NCBI RefSeq assembly: GCF_004570975.1
Contig: NZ_SPPC01000010.1
Location: forward strand, 62,001-126,000
DNA: 64,000 bases
Direction of reading: 5' to 3'
Source of the DNA: Barnesiella sp. WM24
Lineage (GTDB): Bacteria > Bacteroidota > Bacteroidia > Bacteroidales > Muribaculaceae
This document shows, piece after piece, positions 50,897 to 58,424 of this stretch. Every line of letters starts with the position of its first letter. Within the stretch, counting starts at the first letter, position 1. The notes under the pieces were generated by a model. The model was given only the letters and a program-made list of their open reading frames with translations, ran no database searches and had not been told where the DNA came from. A program made the translations under genes and the position numbers.

Positions 50897-51471
50897 CAGT
50901 GACAGATGTCCACACCCACCATCATCACCGCCGTGATGCCGTGATTAATCTTGCTCCCGGCGAACTGCCTGAACCGGGATTTCTGTATTCATCGGGGGTG
51001 CATCCCTGGGACACCTTGCTGCCTGATGACGAGATTGAGCGGCGCCTTGAAGAGGTGAGGCGTCTGTCGCGTCTTCCGGAGGTGGTCGCAATCGGTGAGG
51101 CGGGCATCGACAGGCTGCGAGGCGCGTCGATGGAAAGGCAGACCGGAATCTTCCGCCGGCAGGCGGATATAAGTGAAGAGGCGCAAAAACCGATGATACT
51201 TCATGTCGTCAAGGCATTTCCTGAAATAATCAGGCTGAAGCGTGAACTGAAGCCGTCACAGCCTTGGATAGTCCACGGTTTCCGAGGAAAGCCGGAGCTT
51301 GCAGCCGAGTTGCTGCGCGCCGGATTCTACATATCGCTTGGTGAGAATTTCAATCAAGCCGCCGCGGCGGTTATCCCCCCTGACAGGCTCTTTGCCGAGA
51401 CCGACGAAAGCACCCTTACGATAGGCGAGATTGCGGCACGCCTGCCTCACATGCCTGCTGCAACGCTCTGA
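50893..51471 (+). CDS. TatD-family metal-dependent hydrolase, short form
   Basis: 192 residues, shorter than the usual 260. Metal ligands are seen in DVHTHHHH (His7, His9), [20 protein letters not shown] and ETDES. TatD proteins are DNases or related phosphoesterases. The short length fits the compact Bacteroidetes subgroup. The start overlaps the yidD stop by 4 nt. The last 56 bp overlap the convergent SDR gene, which ends at 51416. Confidence 0.88.
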   Translation: MTVTDVHTHHHHRRDAVINLAPGELPEPGFLYSSGVHPWDTLLPDDEIERRLEEVRRLSRLPEVVAIGEAGIDRLRGASMERQTGIFRRQADISEEAQKPMILHVVKAFPEIIRLKRELKPSQPWIVHGFRGKPELAAELLRAGFYISLGENFNQAAAAVIPPDRLFAETDESTLTIGEIAARLPHMPAATL

Positions 51472-52270
51472 CGGCATCCGTGGCAATGGGGTGCAACCGT
51501 TGTTTCTGATAGCCAGCCGGTATCGGGCTGTGTCCCGACAAGGTGAATATATGACCCGTCAGGCGGCTTTCCATCGCCGCGAGTGCAGGTGCCGCGCCCT
51601 GCCTGGGAGTGGAAATGACGGGGCGGAATAATCTGTCGCTCAGATAGTCGATTACCTTGTTGTCCATCGTGATAATGGCTGAGTCCACGATGCCCGGGTC
51701 GGAGCAGTTGACTCTTATGTGGCGGTGACGCAGCTCGGCTGACAGGTCAAGGGCGAAATGGGTGAGCATAAGCTTGCTGCGCCCGTAGGTCGTAAACCGG
51801 TGGTGGTGACTCACAGCGCGCTCGCGCCAGTCGTCACGCAGGCGGGCTATGCGGCGCGTCATCGAAGTAGTGAACACAATCGCCCCGTCATCCGCCATGC
51901 AAGGGAGCAGAAGCCGCGTGAGCAGCCCTGTGGCGAGAAAATTGGTCTGGGTCGCCGATTCATAGCCGTCGGCGGTGAGAATGACGTCGCCCGGCATCGT
52001 CCCGGCGTTGTTAAAGAGCCCGTCTATGCTTAGGCCGCTCGCCGCAATCGCCTTGGCAAACCGCCTCACGCTCTCCAGCGACTCCAGGTCGACCTCCATT
52101 GCAGTCAGTTCTGTCATCCCCGGCTGCAGCGATTCGATAAGTTTCCGGGCTTTCGCGATGTTGCGGCATGCGAGTATCACTCTTGCCGCGCCGCGTTCAG
52201 TCAGCCCCTTTACGATGGCTTTGCCTATGCCTCCCGTGGCACCGGTTACGATATAGGTCTTTCCGCTCAT
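51416..52270 (-). CDS. SDR-family oxidoreductase 2 of the steroid-type operon
   Basis: 284 residues from the ATG at 52270, which overlaps the previous stop (ATGA); the open frame reaches 52477 inside the upstream gene. Classical or retinol-dehydrogenase-like SDR: TGATGGIG (9-16), NNAG (87-90), active-site Ser136 and the YxxxK pair Tyr162/Lys166 in YGRSKLML. It would oxidise or reduce a secondary alcohol/ketone with NAD(P). As last gene of the operon with a 5-alpha-reductase, an Old Yellow Enzyme and another SDR, a hydroxysteroid dehydrogenase role is inferred. Its end overlaps the convergent tatD gene by 56 bp. Confidence 0.85.
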   Translation of the reverse strand: MSGKTYIVTGATGGIGKAIVKGLTERGAARVILACRNIAKARKLIESLQPGMTELTAMEVDLESLESVRRFAKAIAASGLSIDGLFNNAGTMPGDVILTADGYESATQTNFLATGLLTRLLLPCMADDGAIVFTTSMTRRIARLRDDWRERAVSHHHRFTTYGRSKLMLTHFALDLSAELRHRHIRVNCSDPGIVDSAIITMDNKVIDYLSDRLFRPVISTPRQGAAPALAAMESRLTGHIFTLSGHSPIPAGYQKQRLHPIATDAVRALQQACEAGVPQSRLS

Positions 52271-53061
52271 TTGTCGGTCTTTTTTTGACGGTCGAGCCCT
52301 ATGCGTTTTATCATCAGTCTGCCACGCTCGGGAAGCATCGCGACTGCTACGATTGCCATGCGGTTTAGTCCGCCGTTGATATACTGGGCTTTGCGCCTGA
52401 ACATCTTGCGCATGGCGCGGCGCACAAATGTGTGTGGCGTCACCAGCACCCCGATTCTCACGGCAAACCGCTTCCACTTCTCTGGCAGTCCGAAAAGTGA
52501 TGTCGATATGCCGCCGGGACAGGCGACGGTCACTGACACTCCGTAGTCTTTCATCTCTACTCGCATCGCGCGCGAGAATGTGCGTATGTAGGCTTTAGTC
52601 GCGCTGTACATCGCTATTCCCGGCATCGGCATCCAGCATGACATCGACGACATGTTGAGGATATAGCCGCCGTTTGACTCCTGTGCCATCATCATCGCTA
52701 TCTCCGTGGTAAGCATCGTCACCGCCCTTACATGCAGGTCGATATACACTTCGATGCGCCTTTTACCGAGCTCCTCCACTTTTTTGAAGTCAAATATCCC
52801 GGCATTGTTTATAAGCACTTCCGGCACAATCCCGTTGGCCTGCAACACGCCCCTGACACTCCCGGCGGCATCAGGCGCGGTAAGGTCAATACAGTGGGCT
52901 ATCGTGGCTACCCCGTAGCGTTCATGTATCTTTTCCGCCCATGCCACGAGCTCATTGCTCTGGTTGCTGACCATGAGCAGCGAGTAGCGGCGTTCGGCGA
53001 GCTGATGGGCAAATTCCAGACCTATCCCGGAAGACGCCCCGGTGACAACCGCCCATTTCAT
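52267..53061 (-). CDS. SDR-family oxidoreductase 1 of the steroid-type operon
   Basis: 264 residues from the ATG at 53061, overlapping the Old Yellow Enzyme stop by 4 nt; the open frame extends to 53136. Motifs: TGASSGIG (7-14), NNAG (85-88), Ser139 and YSATKAYIRTF with Tyr152/Lys156. A basic, partly hydrophobic C-terminal tail (about 215-264) resembles 17-beta-HSD12 or ketoacyl reductase-type SDRs that associate with membranes. A 3-beta (or 3-alpha) hydroxysteroid dehydrogenase is the most attractive assignment given the neighbours, but substrate and stereochemistry are inferred. Confidence 0.85.
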   Translation of the reverse strand: MKWAVVTGASSGIGLEFAHQLAERRYSLLMVSNQSNELVAWAEKIHERYGVATIAHCIDLTAPDAAGSVRGVLQANGIVPEVLINNAGIFDFKKVEELGKRRIEVYIDLHVRAVTMLTTEIAMMMAQESNGGYILNMSSMSCWMPMPGIAMYSATKAYIRTFSRAMRVEMKDYGVSVTVACPGGISTSLFGLPEKWKRFAVRIGVLVTPHTFVRRAMRKMFRRKAQYINGGLNRMAIVAVAMLPERGRLMIKRIGLDRQKKTDK

Positions 53062-54290
53062 GACTGTTGACGCGCTTTGATGTTGGCAATCTCGCGCTTC
53101 AGCCCGGGGGTAAGGTCGCTGACACACTTGTGGCATGCCATCTCGCGCGAATACATCCTTCCTATGCAGTAGTTCACGTGGTCACATCCCGAGCTTTCAA
53201 GCTCCTCTTCCCGCATGCGTCTTACGAAGTCGGGCATCGTCAGGAGCGAGCGCGCCATCTGCACAAATTCAAAGCCCTCGCCAAGCACCCGCTCTATCGA
53301 GCTGCGCGTAGAGCACCCGCCCACATATATCAGCGGCATCTTCAGCTCCTTGCGGAATATCTTGGCGTCGTCAAGGAAATAACACTCCTTGTAGGGGACC
53401 GTGGGCACCATCATCTTGCCAAACATCCTGACACCATATTTCAGCCACCAGCAGTCCATATAATGGGTCATCGCGCCTATAGGCATCTCGCCGCGCATGA
53501 CATACATCGGTGCCTTGCTGACAAATCCGCCTGACAACACGAGCGCATGGGCGCCGAGTTGCTCCAGCTCGCGCGCGATGAGCAGTCCCTCGTCGATTTC
53601 TATGCCTCCCTTGAAGCCGTCGCGCATGTTGGTCTTGACGATGACGCCCATGTCGCTTCCGGCGGCTTTCATCACCTCCTCCATACACAGGCGCATGAAG
53701 CGCATCCTGTTGTCGAGCGAGCCGCCCCAGCGGTCGCGGCGGCGGTTGGTGTAAGGCGACAGAAACTGGCTTATCAGATAGCCGTGGCCGGCGTGAATCT
53801 CCACGCAGTCCATCCCGGCGTCGCGCGACAGCCTGACAGCGTCGCCAAATGACCGCGCCATAGCCGTGATTTCATCGTCGCGCATCTTTCTGACCGGTGT
53901 CGGTGAGTAGATATTGAATCGGCCCGAAGCCGAGATCGGGGTCTCGCCGGCTGTCGACTTGTGTGACATGTTGCCGCAGTGTCCGAGCTGTATCGACGCT
54001 TTGGCGCCTGTGGCGTGGATGGCGTCGGTAATGTTGCGCAGTCCCGCGATGATTTCAGGTCTCATCCAGAGCTGACGCGGAAATGAAAGCCCGTTGCGGG
54101 TCACGGAGGCATAGGCGAGAGTCGTCATGCCCACACCGCCTTCAGCCACCGAAAGATGATAGTCTTTCAGCATCTGCGACGGGCTGTTGCCGGGACACAT
54201 CCCCTCAAATGCCGCCGAGCGTATCGTGCGGTTGCGCAGGGTCACGGGTCCTATCTGCGCGGGGGTGAATAATATCGATTGTTCGTGCAT
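53058..54290 (-). CDS. NADH:flavin oxidoreductase, Old Yellow Enzyme family
   Basis: 410 residues: a single FMN-binding (beta/alpha)8 barrel without the C-terminal NAD-binding half found in BaiCD/BaiH (about 660 residues). It has RNRTIRSAAFEGMCPG at the N-terminus, the substrate-binding signature EIHAGHGYLISQFLSPYTNRR and DRWGGSLDNRMRF, and a C-terminal cysteine set (CDHVNYC ... ACHKC) that may bind an iron-sulfur cluster. The family reduces activated C=C bonds, including delta-4-3-oxo steroids. In this operon a 5-beta-reductase-type role is a fair inference. It lies 4 bp after the 5-alpha-reductase-family gene. Confidence 0.87.
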   Translation of the reverse strand: MHEQSILFTPAQIGPVTLRNRTIRSAAFEGMCPGNSPSQMLKDYHLSVAEGGVGMTTLAYASVTRNGLSFPRQLWMRPEIIAGLRNITDAIHATGAKASIQLGHCGNMSHKSTAGETPISASGRFNIYSPTPVRKMRDDEITAMARSFGDAVRLSRDAGMDCVEIHAGHGYLISQFLSPYTNRRRDRWGGSLDNRMRFMRLCMEEVMKAAGSDMGVIVKTNMRDGFKGGIEIDEGLLIARELEQLGAHALVLSGGFVSKAPMYVMRGEMPIGAMTHYMDCWWLKYGVRMFGKMMVPTVPYKECYFLDDAKIFRKELKMPLIYVGGCSTRSSIERVLGEGFEFVQMARSLLTMPDFVRRMREEELESSGCDHVNYCIGRMYSREMACHKCVSDLTPGLKREIANIKARQQS

Positions 54291-54294
54291 GGTG

Positions 54295-55068
54295 TCAGTA
54301 TATAAAGGGTAAGATACTTTTTAGATTCAGGGTGCTGAACTCGTCGCCAAACTCCAGTCGGTAGCGGCTGTTGATTTTCCGGGCGCGCGGGGCGAGATTG
54401 GCAAAGGTCCAGAGGGCAAACACGGCGCCCGCCCACGACCAGGTGAGTATCGCGAAGCCGGTCCACTCGACCACCTCGCCGAAATAGTTGGCCGACGATA
54501 CGTAGCGGAACATTCCTCCGCGCGGTATATAGTGGCGCGTGTCGCCGGGACGCCGCAGATTGCGGATTATATGGTCGCTGTGCAGGTTGATTGCCATGCC
54601 GGCAAAAAATATCGCTGTGCCCGCGATAAACGGTGCCGACTGCAGCCAGTCGGCGGGATAGCGTCCCGCAGGCGAGATGTAGAATATCCAGCCGCCCTGC
54701 ATCACTGCGTTGATGAGGTTAAACGTGACGCCCATGACAATGATCGACAGCGGCATGCGGCTGTTGCCTTTGATAAGCAGCGGGAAGATAAACGAGCGCT
54801 GGAAATAGTGGAGCATAAACAGCAGCGCCATCACGACAGGGGCTGTCTCGAGGCGGCGCGGGGAGCAGAGCCAGAGGGCGAGCATCGCGAAAAACACCGG
54901 CGACTCCATCAATACCCATCCGAGACGGTTGTTGACCGAGGCGCCCCAGCGACGTGAATACATGATGCCGTAGCCAGCCTCTACAAAGTGTAACGCTACA
55001 AACACCACCACCGCTGTCACCGCCATTCCGGCAAGCAGCCAGTCAAACCATACATCCGGATTTTCCAT
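54295..55068 (-). CDS. 3-oxo-5-alpha-steroid 4-dehydrogenase (SRD5A) family membrane protein
   Basis: 257 residues from the ATG at 55068; the TTG at 55095 in the same frame overlaps the promoter's -7 box and is rejected. Six to seven TM segments. The C-terminal third carries the family signature strikingly well: HYIPRGGMFRYVSSANYFGE, VVEWTGFAILTWSWAGAVFALWTFANLAPRAR and the RYRLEFGDEF tail, corresponding to the NADPH-binding ANYFGE..EW region of vertebrate steroid 5-alpha-reductases. It would reduce the delta-4 double bond of a 3-oxo-steroid or bile acid to the 5-alpha (allo) form. First gene of the operon. Confidence 0.88.
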   Translation of the reverse strand: MENPDVWFDWLLAGMAVTAVVVFVALHFVEAGYGIMYSRRWGASVNNRLGWVLMESPVFFAMLALWLCSPRRLETAPVVMALLFMLHYFQRSFIFPLLIKGNSRMPLSIIVMGVTFNLINAVMQGGWIFYISPAGRYPADWLQSAPFIAGTAIFFAGMAINLHSDHIIRNLRRPGDTRHYIPRGGMFRYVSSANYFGEVVEWTGFAILTWSWAGAVFALWTFANLAPRARKINSRYRLEFGDEFSTLNLKSILPFIY

Positions 55069-55092
55069 TGCGCACAAAAAAGTGTTATCGCT

Positions 55093-55123
55093 CAAATGTA
55101 ATTAAAATACTTGAAACGACAAA
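55093..55123 (-). promoter_or_regulatory. Promoter of the four-gene steroid-type operon
   Basis: On the minus strand, TTTG (55123-55120), a 19-bp spacer, TACATTTG (55100-55093): a perfect consensus. Predicted +1 near 55089; leader about 21 nt. A dyad CGACA-N9-TGTCG (55117-55135) overlaps the -33 box. Confidence 0.8.
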
Positions 55124-55135
55124 ATTTTTGTGTCG
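55117..55135. promoter_or_regulatory. Dyad over the -33 box of the steroid-type operon
   Basis: CGACA at 55117-55121 and TGTCG at 55131-55135 form an inverted repeat with a 9-bp A/T-rich spacer containing the -33 element. A repressor dimer binding here would block transcription. No regulator gene is adjacent. Confidence 0.35.
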
Positions 55136-55160
55136 CCGCAGCGTCCGGGGTGGTGGCGCG

Positions 55161-56435
55161 TCAGTCGTAGATGTAGTCAAATGTTCCGCCGTCGTTCATC
55201 GGGGCTATGGTAGCTGTGAAATAGGGATTGGTTGCGGCTTCCTCCGGAGTGCCGGCGCCCGCGCGGTCGATTATCGCCGTGACGTCGTAAAAATGATTCC
55301 TGTCGGCGCGATACAGCGGCAGAATCTCGTTGTACAGCACATGTTCAGAGAAGCATTGACGGTCATTGTACTTATACAGGCGGTAGTTGACCGGCACTTT
55401 GTAGAAATAGCTTTTCCCGTTGAACGGTGCCTGGACTATCGCATAGACCTGTCGCTCCGCCACTATGGGCTCGCCCGCCGAATAGCCTCTTACGATAACC
55501 CTGTCGGTGCGCTCTGTCCCGTCGGGGTCGGTGTGTTGCGCGGCAGAGTGCGAGCTGTTTGTACAGCCTTTGGTGACATAATTGTCTTTATGGTTGTACC
55601 AGTCGGTAGGATAGGTGTAATACACGTGTCCGCCATCTTTCACCATCTCTGCGGGATGAGGTTCGGTGATGTCGGTAAGGCTTTCCCACTCGCTATTGTC
55701 GATAAATTCCGCAGGCACGCTGTTGACAGCCGTCAGGCGGTTGGAGGCGTTCCAGCTGTAGATGTCATAGCGGTGAGACAGTCTTGCCTTTCCGGCACAG
55801 TGGAGCATCATACTTGTAAACGCCCCGGCGTCCATCGCTGCGTTGTCTTTGTCGCGGAGATTGATTCTTACCTTGGCGGCGACTCTTTTCAGCGGTATGT
55901 TGATATTATAGGGCGTGGTCTTCATGCTCTCGGTAAGCTCCACTTCCCCGGTCATCACAAAAGCTTTGCGGCGGGTGAGGTCGGCGGTCGCGGTGATGTC
56001 GGCGTCGAGCACCTCGTTTAGCGCGGGGTTGCTCCCTTCCTCTACGGAGAATGTGCCGGGATAGTTTGCCACAAGATATATCCTGTCGGAATCCTTGATG
56101 CGCTCATGGCTCAGCTCCACGTCGTCAGTGACAAATGCGTGTCTTGTGTGGCAGTCGGTGGAATTGGGCGCGTCATCAGGATATTCCTTGCTCCAGTGGA
56201 GAGTCACCTTGTCATCCTTCACGAGAAACAGGTCAAGACTGTAGACCGAGTTTTCATTAAAGTCATCCCAGCCGTCGTCGGTGGTTATTCCAGAGGCTCG
56301 TGAGCCGGAATAGCCGGTGGTGGTGTAGCTGATTTCTACTGCCGCTGTCTCGTCGGCGGGTACATCGACACTGCTGTCACTGCATCCTGCAAGGAGTGAC
56401 GATAAGAGTATTGCCGTTGTTATGTAGCGTTTCAT
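55161..56435 (-). CDS. Fimbrillin family lipoprotein (FimA/Mfa1-like), last gene of the fimbrial locus
   Basis: 424 residues. The lipoprotein signal ends LLAGC (Cys18). The arrangement is that of Bacteroidales type V fimbrillins: a first beta-sandwich (about 30-185) with LDLFLVKDD, SDRIYLVANYPG and NINIPLKRVAAKVRINL, then a second domain (about 190-424) with Y/D-rich strands and RNHFYDVTAII near the end. Processing by a gingipain-like Arg protease at an N-terminal Arg, as in P. gingivalis, is possible (GSRASG near residue 45). It could be a stalk or accessory subunit. It follows the 655-residue subunit gene after 21 bp. Confidence 0.75.
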   Translation of the reverse strand: MKRYITTAILLSSLLAGCSDSSVDVPADETAAVEISYTTTGYSGSRASGITTDDGWDDFNENSVYSLDLFLVKDDKVTLHWSKEYPDDAPNSTDCHTRHAFVTDDVELSHERIKDSDRIYLVANYPGTFSVEEGSNPALNEVLDADITATADLTRRKAFVMTGEVELTESMKTTPYNINIPLKRVAAKVRINLRDKDNAAMDAGAFTSMMLHCAGKARLSHRYDIYSWNASNRLTAVNSVPAEFIDNSEWESLTDITEPHPAEMVKDGGHVYYTYPTDWYNHKDNYVTKGCTNSSHSAAQHTDPDGTERTDRVIVRGYSAGEPIVAERQVYAIVQAPFNGKSYFYKVPVNYRLYKYNDRQCFSEHVLYNEILPLYRADRNHFYDVTAIIDRAGAGTPEEAATNPYFTATIAPMNDGGTFDYIYD

Positions 56436-56456
56436 TGTTTTCCGGTCGATTAGTTG

Positions 56457-58424
56457 TTACGGTTGAGTGTAGCCCATCGGTGTGTCCCACCATCCAAAGC
56501 GGTTGTCGCCGATGACTCCTTCCATCAGCTCCTTCGGTCCCGCTTTGTAGTCGCCCACAAGCACCTGGCGTATCTGTATCGCGGTTTTGGTGCCGGGATA
56601 GGTGAGGTCGCCGAAATATTTCGCGCCGTCGGCGGCTGTGTAGGGTGGATTGATTACGAGATTCTCGGTAAACTGCTCGCCGTCAAGCGACACCTTTATT
56701 GCAAGATAGACTGTCGGCACTTCTCCTGCGTCCCTGTAGCTTGTCGCGAGAGGGCTCAGCACGTCATCGTCCGACCCGTCAAGGATGATGGGCAGAGGGA
56801 TGTCGTAGCGGTCCGACCCTTCCGATTTCGCCACAAACAGTTTTTCAATAGCCGCATAGGTTATGTCACCCGTATTCTCGTCGACTTGTGCCGGATATTC
56901 AAGTTTACCCACATATGAGTCTTTTATCCAGCAGTTTCTGTTGACATCGATGGCTATATTGTAAGGCTCGGGGCGCGCGATGCCGGTTCTTACAGCCTGT
57001 TGGTTGTTTTCGTTGTTGTTGCCGTCGGAAAAGCGGAAATACTTGTAATCATGCTCTATGGTACATTCCTTGTCGTCATAAAGAAATGCTTTCCACACAG
57101 CGCCCTCCGGCTTGGAGATTGTAAACGTGAAGTTGAGCTGCGACGAGCTGTTTTCAAGAACCTTGATATCCACTTTTTTCAGCGCTCCGTCAACAAGCTG
57201 ATTTATACTTTTTGACGCAATGCGCGGGTGAGTGATGAAGCAGTATCTTGAGTCGGGTTTACTATACCGCAGATAATGTTCATCGTTTTGGTTGATATCC
57301 CAGCCGAGGGTGGAGGGGATGTAGTCCCAGCAGTCGACGTCGTAGGTGAGTGTGCCGAAGTGGATGCCGTCGATGGTGAAGAGGTAGTAGTGGTTGCGCA
57401 CAATGTCGGTAGCCAGGCGGGTGGCGTCGCCGGTCGTGCCGCCCCCGTTGACATTGGCGTCGTTGAAGTGGATTGCGGCGGGATAGGTGAGGGTCTGACC
57501 GCTCGCCTCATGCTTTACGGTGACGTCGATTGTAGCCTCTCCGCCGGCTGCCTCGGAAGAGTCATATTCGGGCAGATAAAACACTATCGAGCCCTCTTTC
57601 TCGCCGGTGTAGATGCCCGGGGCGAAGTCATGACCGCCTACGGGGGTCTTCACCGGGTTAAACGAGTGTCCGTAGCTCAGAGTGCCGTCGAGAGTGGCGG
57701 TAGCGGTCTCCCATCCCGCGGGGAAGGGGTCTATGTAAGAGTTGGCGGCGCTCATGCGGGCGCTTACGAGCCTGTAGCCCTCCATCTTTGCAGGGTCAAG
57801 CTTGATTTCCACCTTGGCTAAGGCGCGGAGCAGGTCGATGGAGCCTATCTCCTCGGGTGAGTCTTTTTTGCCGGTAAATGTAAAGTCGTGGGTAGTCATG
57901 CCCCACATGGGGATGCGCACTCCGTTGCGCGGAGAGCCGTTGGGGCTGTACCACATCACGTCGGCTATCGTCGACTTCAGCCCGTCGAGGGTGGTGGCGC
58001 TCATCAGTGCGGGCCCGCAGTTGGCGAGCAGCATCACGCGGTAGCTGCCCGGCTCCCAACCCTCTTCGCCTAAGTCGATATTGCCGATAAAGGTGTAGCC
58101 ATCGGCGTCGGCGTCATACATGTATTGGCGCAGGTCGACATGGGCGAGACTGCCGTCGTTGCCTATCAGCATCACGTGCAGACGGTCGACCTCGGAGTCA
58201 AACCGCGTGCCTATCTCCTCCTTGTGGTTGTTATTCCACACGCCGCCGCCATCGGCTCGCGAGCCGTAGCCGTCGAGCTTCAGCGTGAACCTTACCGGCA
58301 CGCTGCCTTGCAGACGCTCCGTGTCGCCGCATCCCGCCGGGCTGTCATCGTAGACACAGCCCCCCGACATAAACGCCAGCACCACGGCGCATAAAACTGT
58401 TATATGCCTGATTATATCTCTCAT
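56457..58424 (-). CDS. FimB/Mfa2-like fimbrial subunit with long C-terminal extension
   Basis: 655 residues. The lipoprotein signal ends SGGC (Cys23). The N-terminal 350 residues match Mfa2/FimB-like domains: EVDRLHVMLIGNDGSLAHVDLRQYM, LGEEGWEPGSYRVMLLANCG and IDLLRALAKVEIKLDP. The C-terminal 300 residues are extra and carry RNHYYLFTIDGIHFG and several Cys-free beta stretches. Base composition changes within the gene: 57421-57480 has 41 G/C of 60, 57121-57180 only 25 of 60. The start overlaps the stop of the preceding gene (ATGA). An anchor or tip role is possible. Confidence 0.7.
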   Translation of the reverse strand: MRDIIRHITVLCAVVLAFMSGGCVYDDSPAGCGDTERLQGSVPVRFTLKLDGYGSRADGGGVWNNNHKEEIGTRFDSEVDRLHVMLIGNDGSLAHVDLRQYMYDADADGYTFIGNIDLGEEGWEPGSYRVMLLANCGPALMSATTLDGLKSTIADVMWYSPNGSPRNGVRIPMWGMTTHDFTFTGKKDSPEEIGSIDLLRALAKVEIKLDPAKMEGYRLVSARMSAANSYIDPFPAGWETATATLDGTLSYGHSFNPVKTPVGGHDFAPGIYTGEKEGSIVFYLPEYDSSEAAGGEATIDVTVKHEASGQTLTYPAAIHFNDANVNGGGTTGDATRLATDIVRNHYYLFTIDGIHFGTLTYDVDCWDYIPSTLGWDINQNDEHYLRYSKPDSRYCFITHPRIASKSINQLVDGALKKVDIKVLENSSSQLNFTFTISKPEGAVWKAFLYDDKECTIEHDYKYFRFSDGNNNENNQQAVRTGIARPEPYNIAIDVNRNCWIKDSYVGKLEYPAQVDENTGDITYAAIEKLFVAKSEGSDRYDIPLPIILDGSDDDVLSPLATSYRDAGEVPTVYLAIKVSLDGEQFTENLVINPPYTAADGAKYFGDLTYPGTKTAIQIRQVLVGDYKAGPKELMEGVIGDNRFGWWDTPMGYTQP

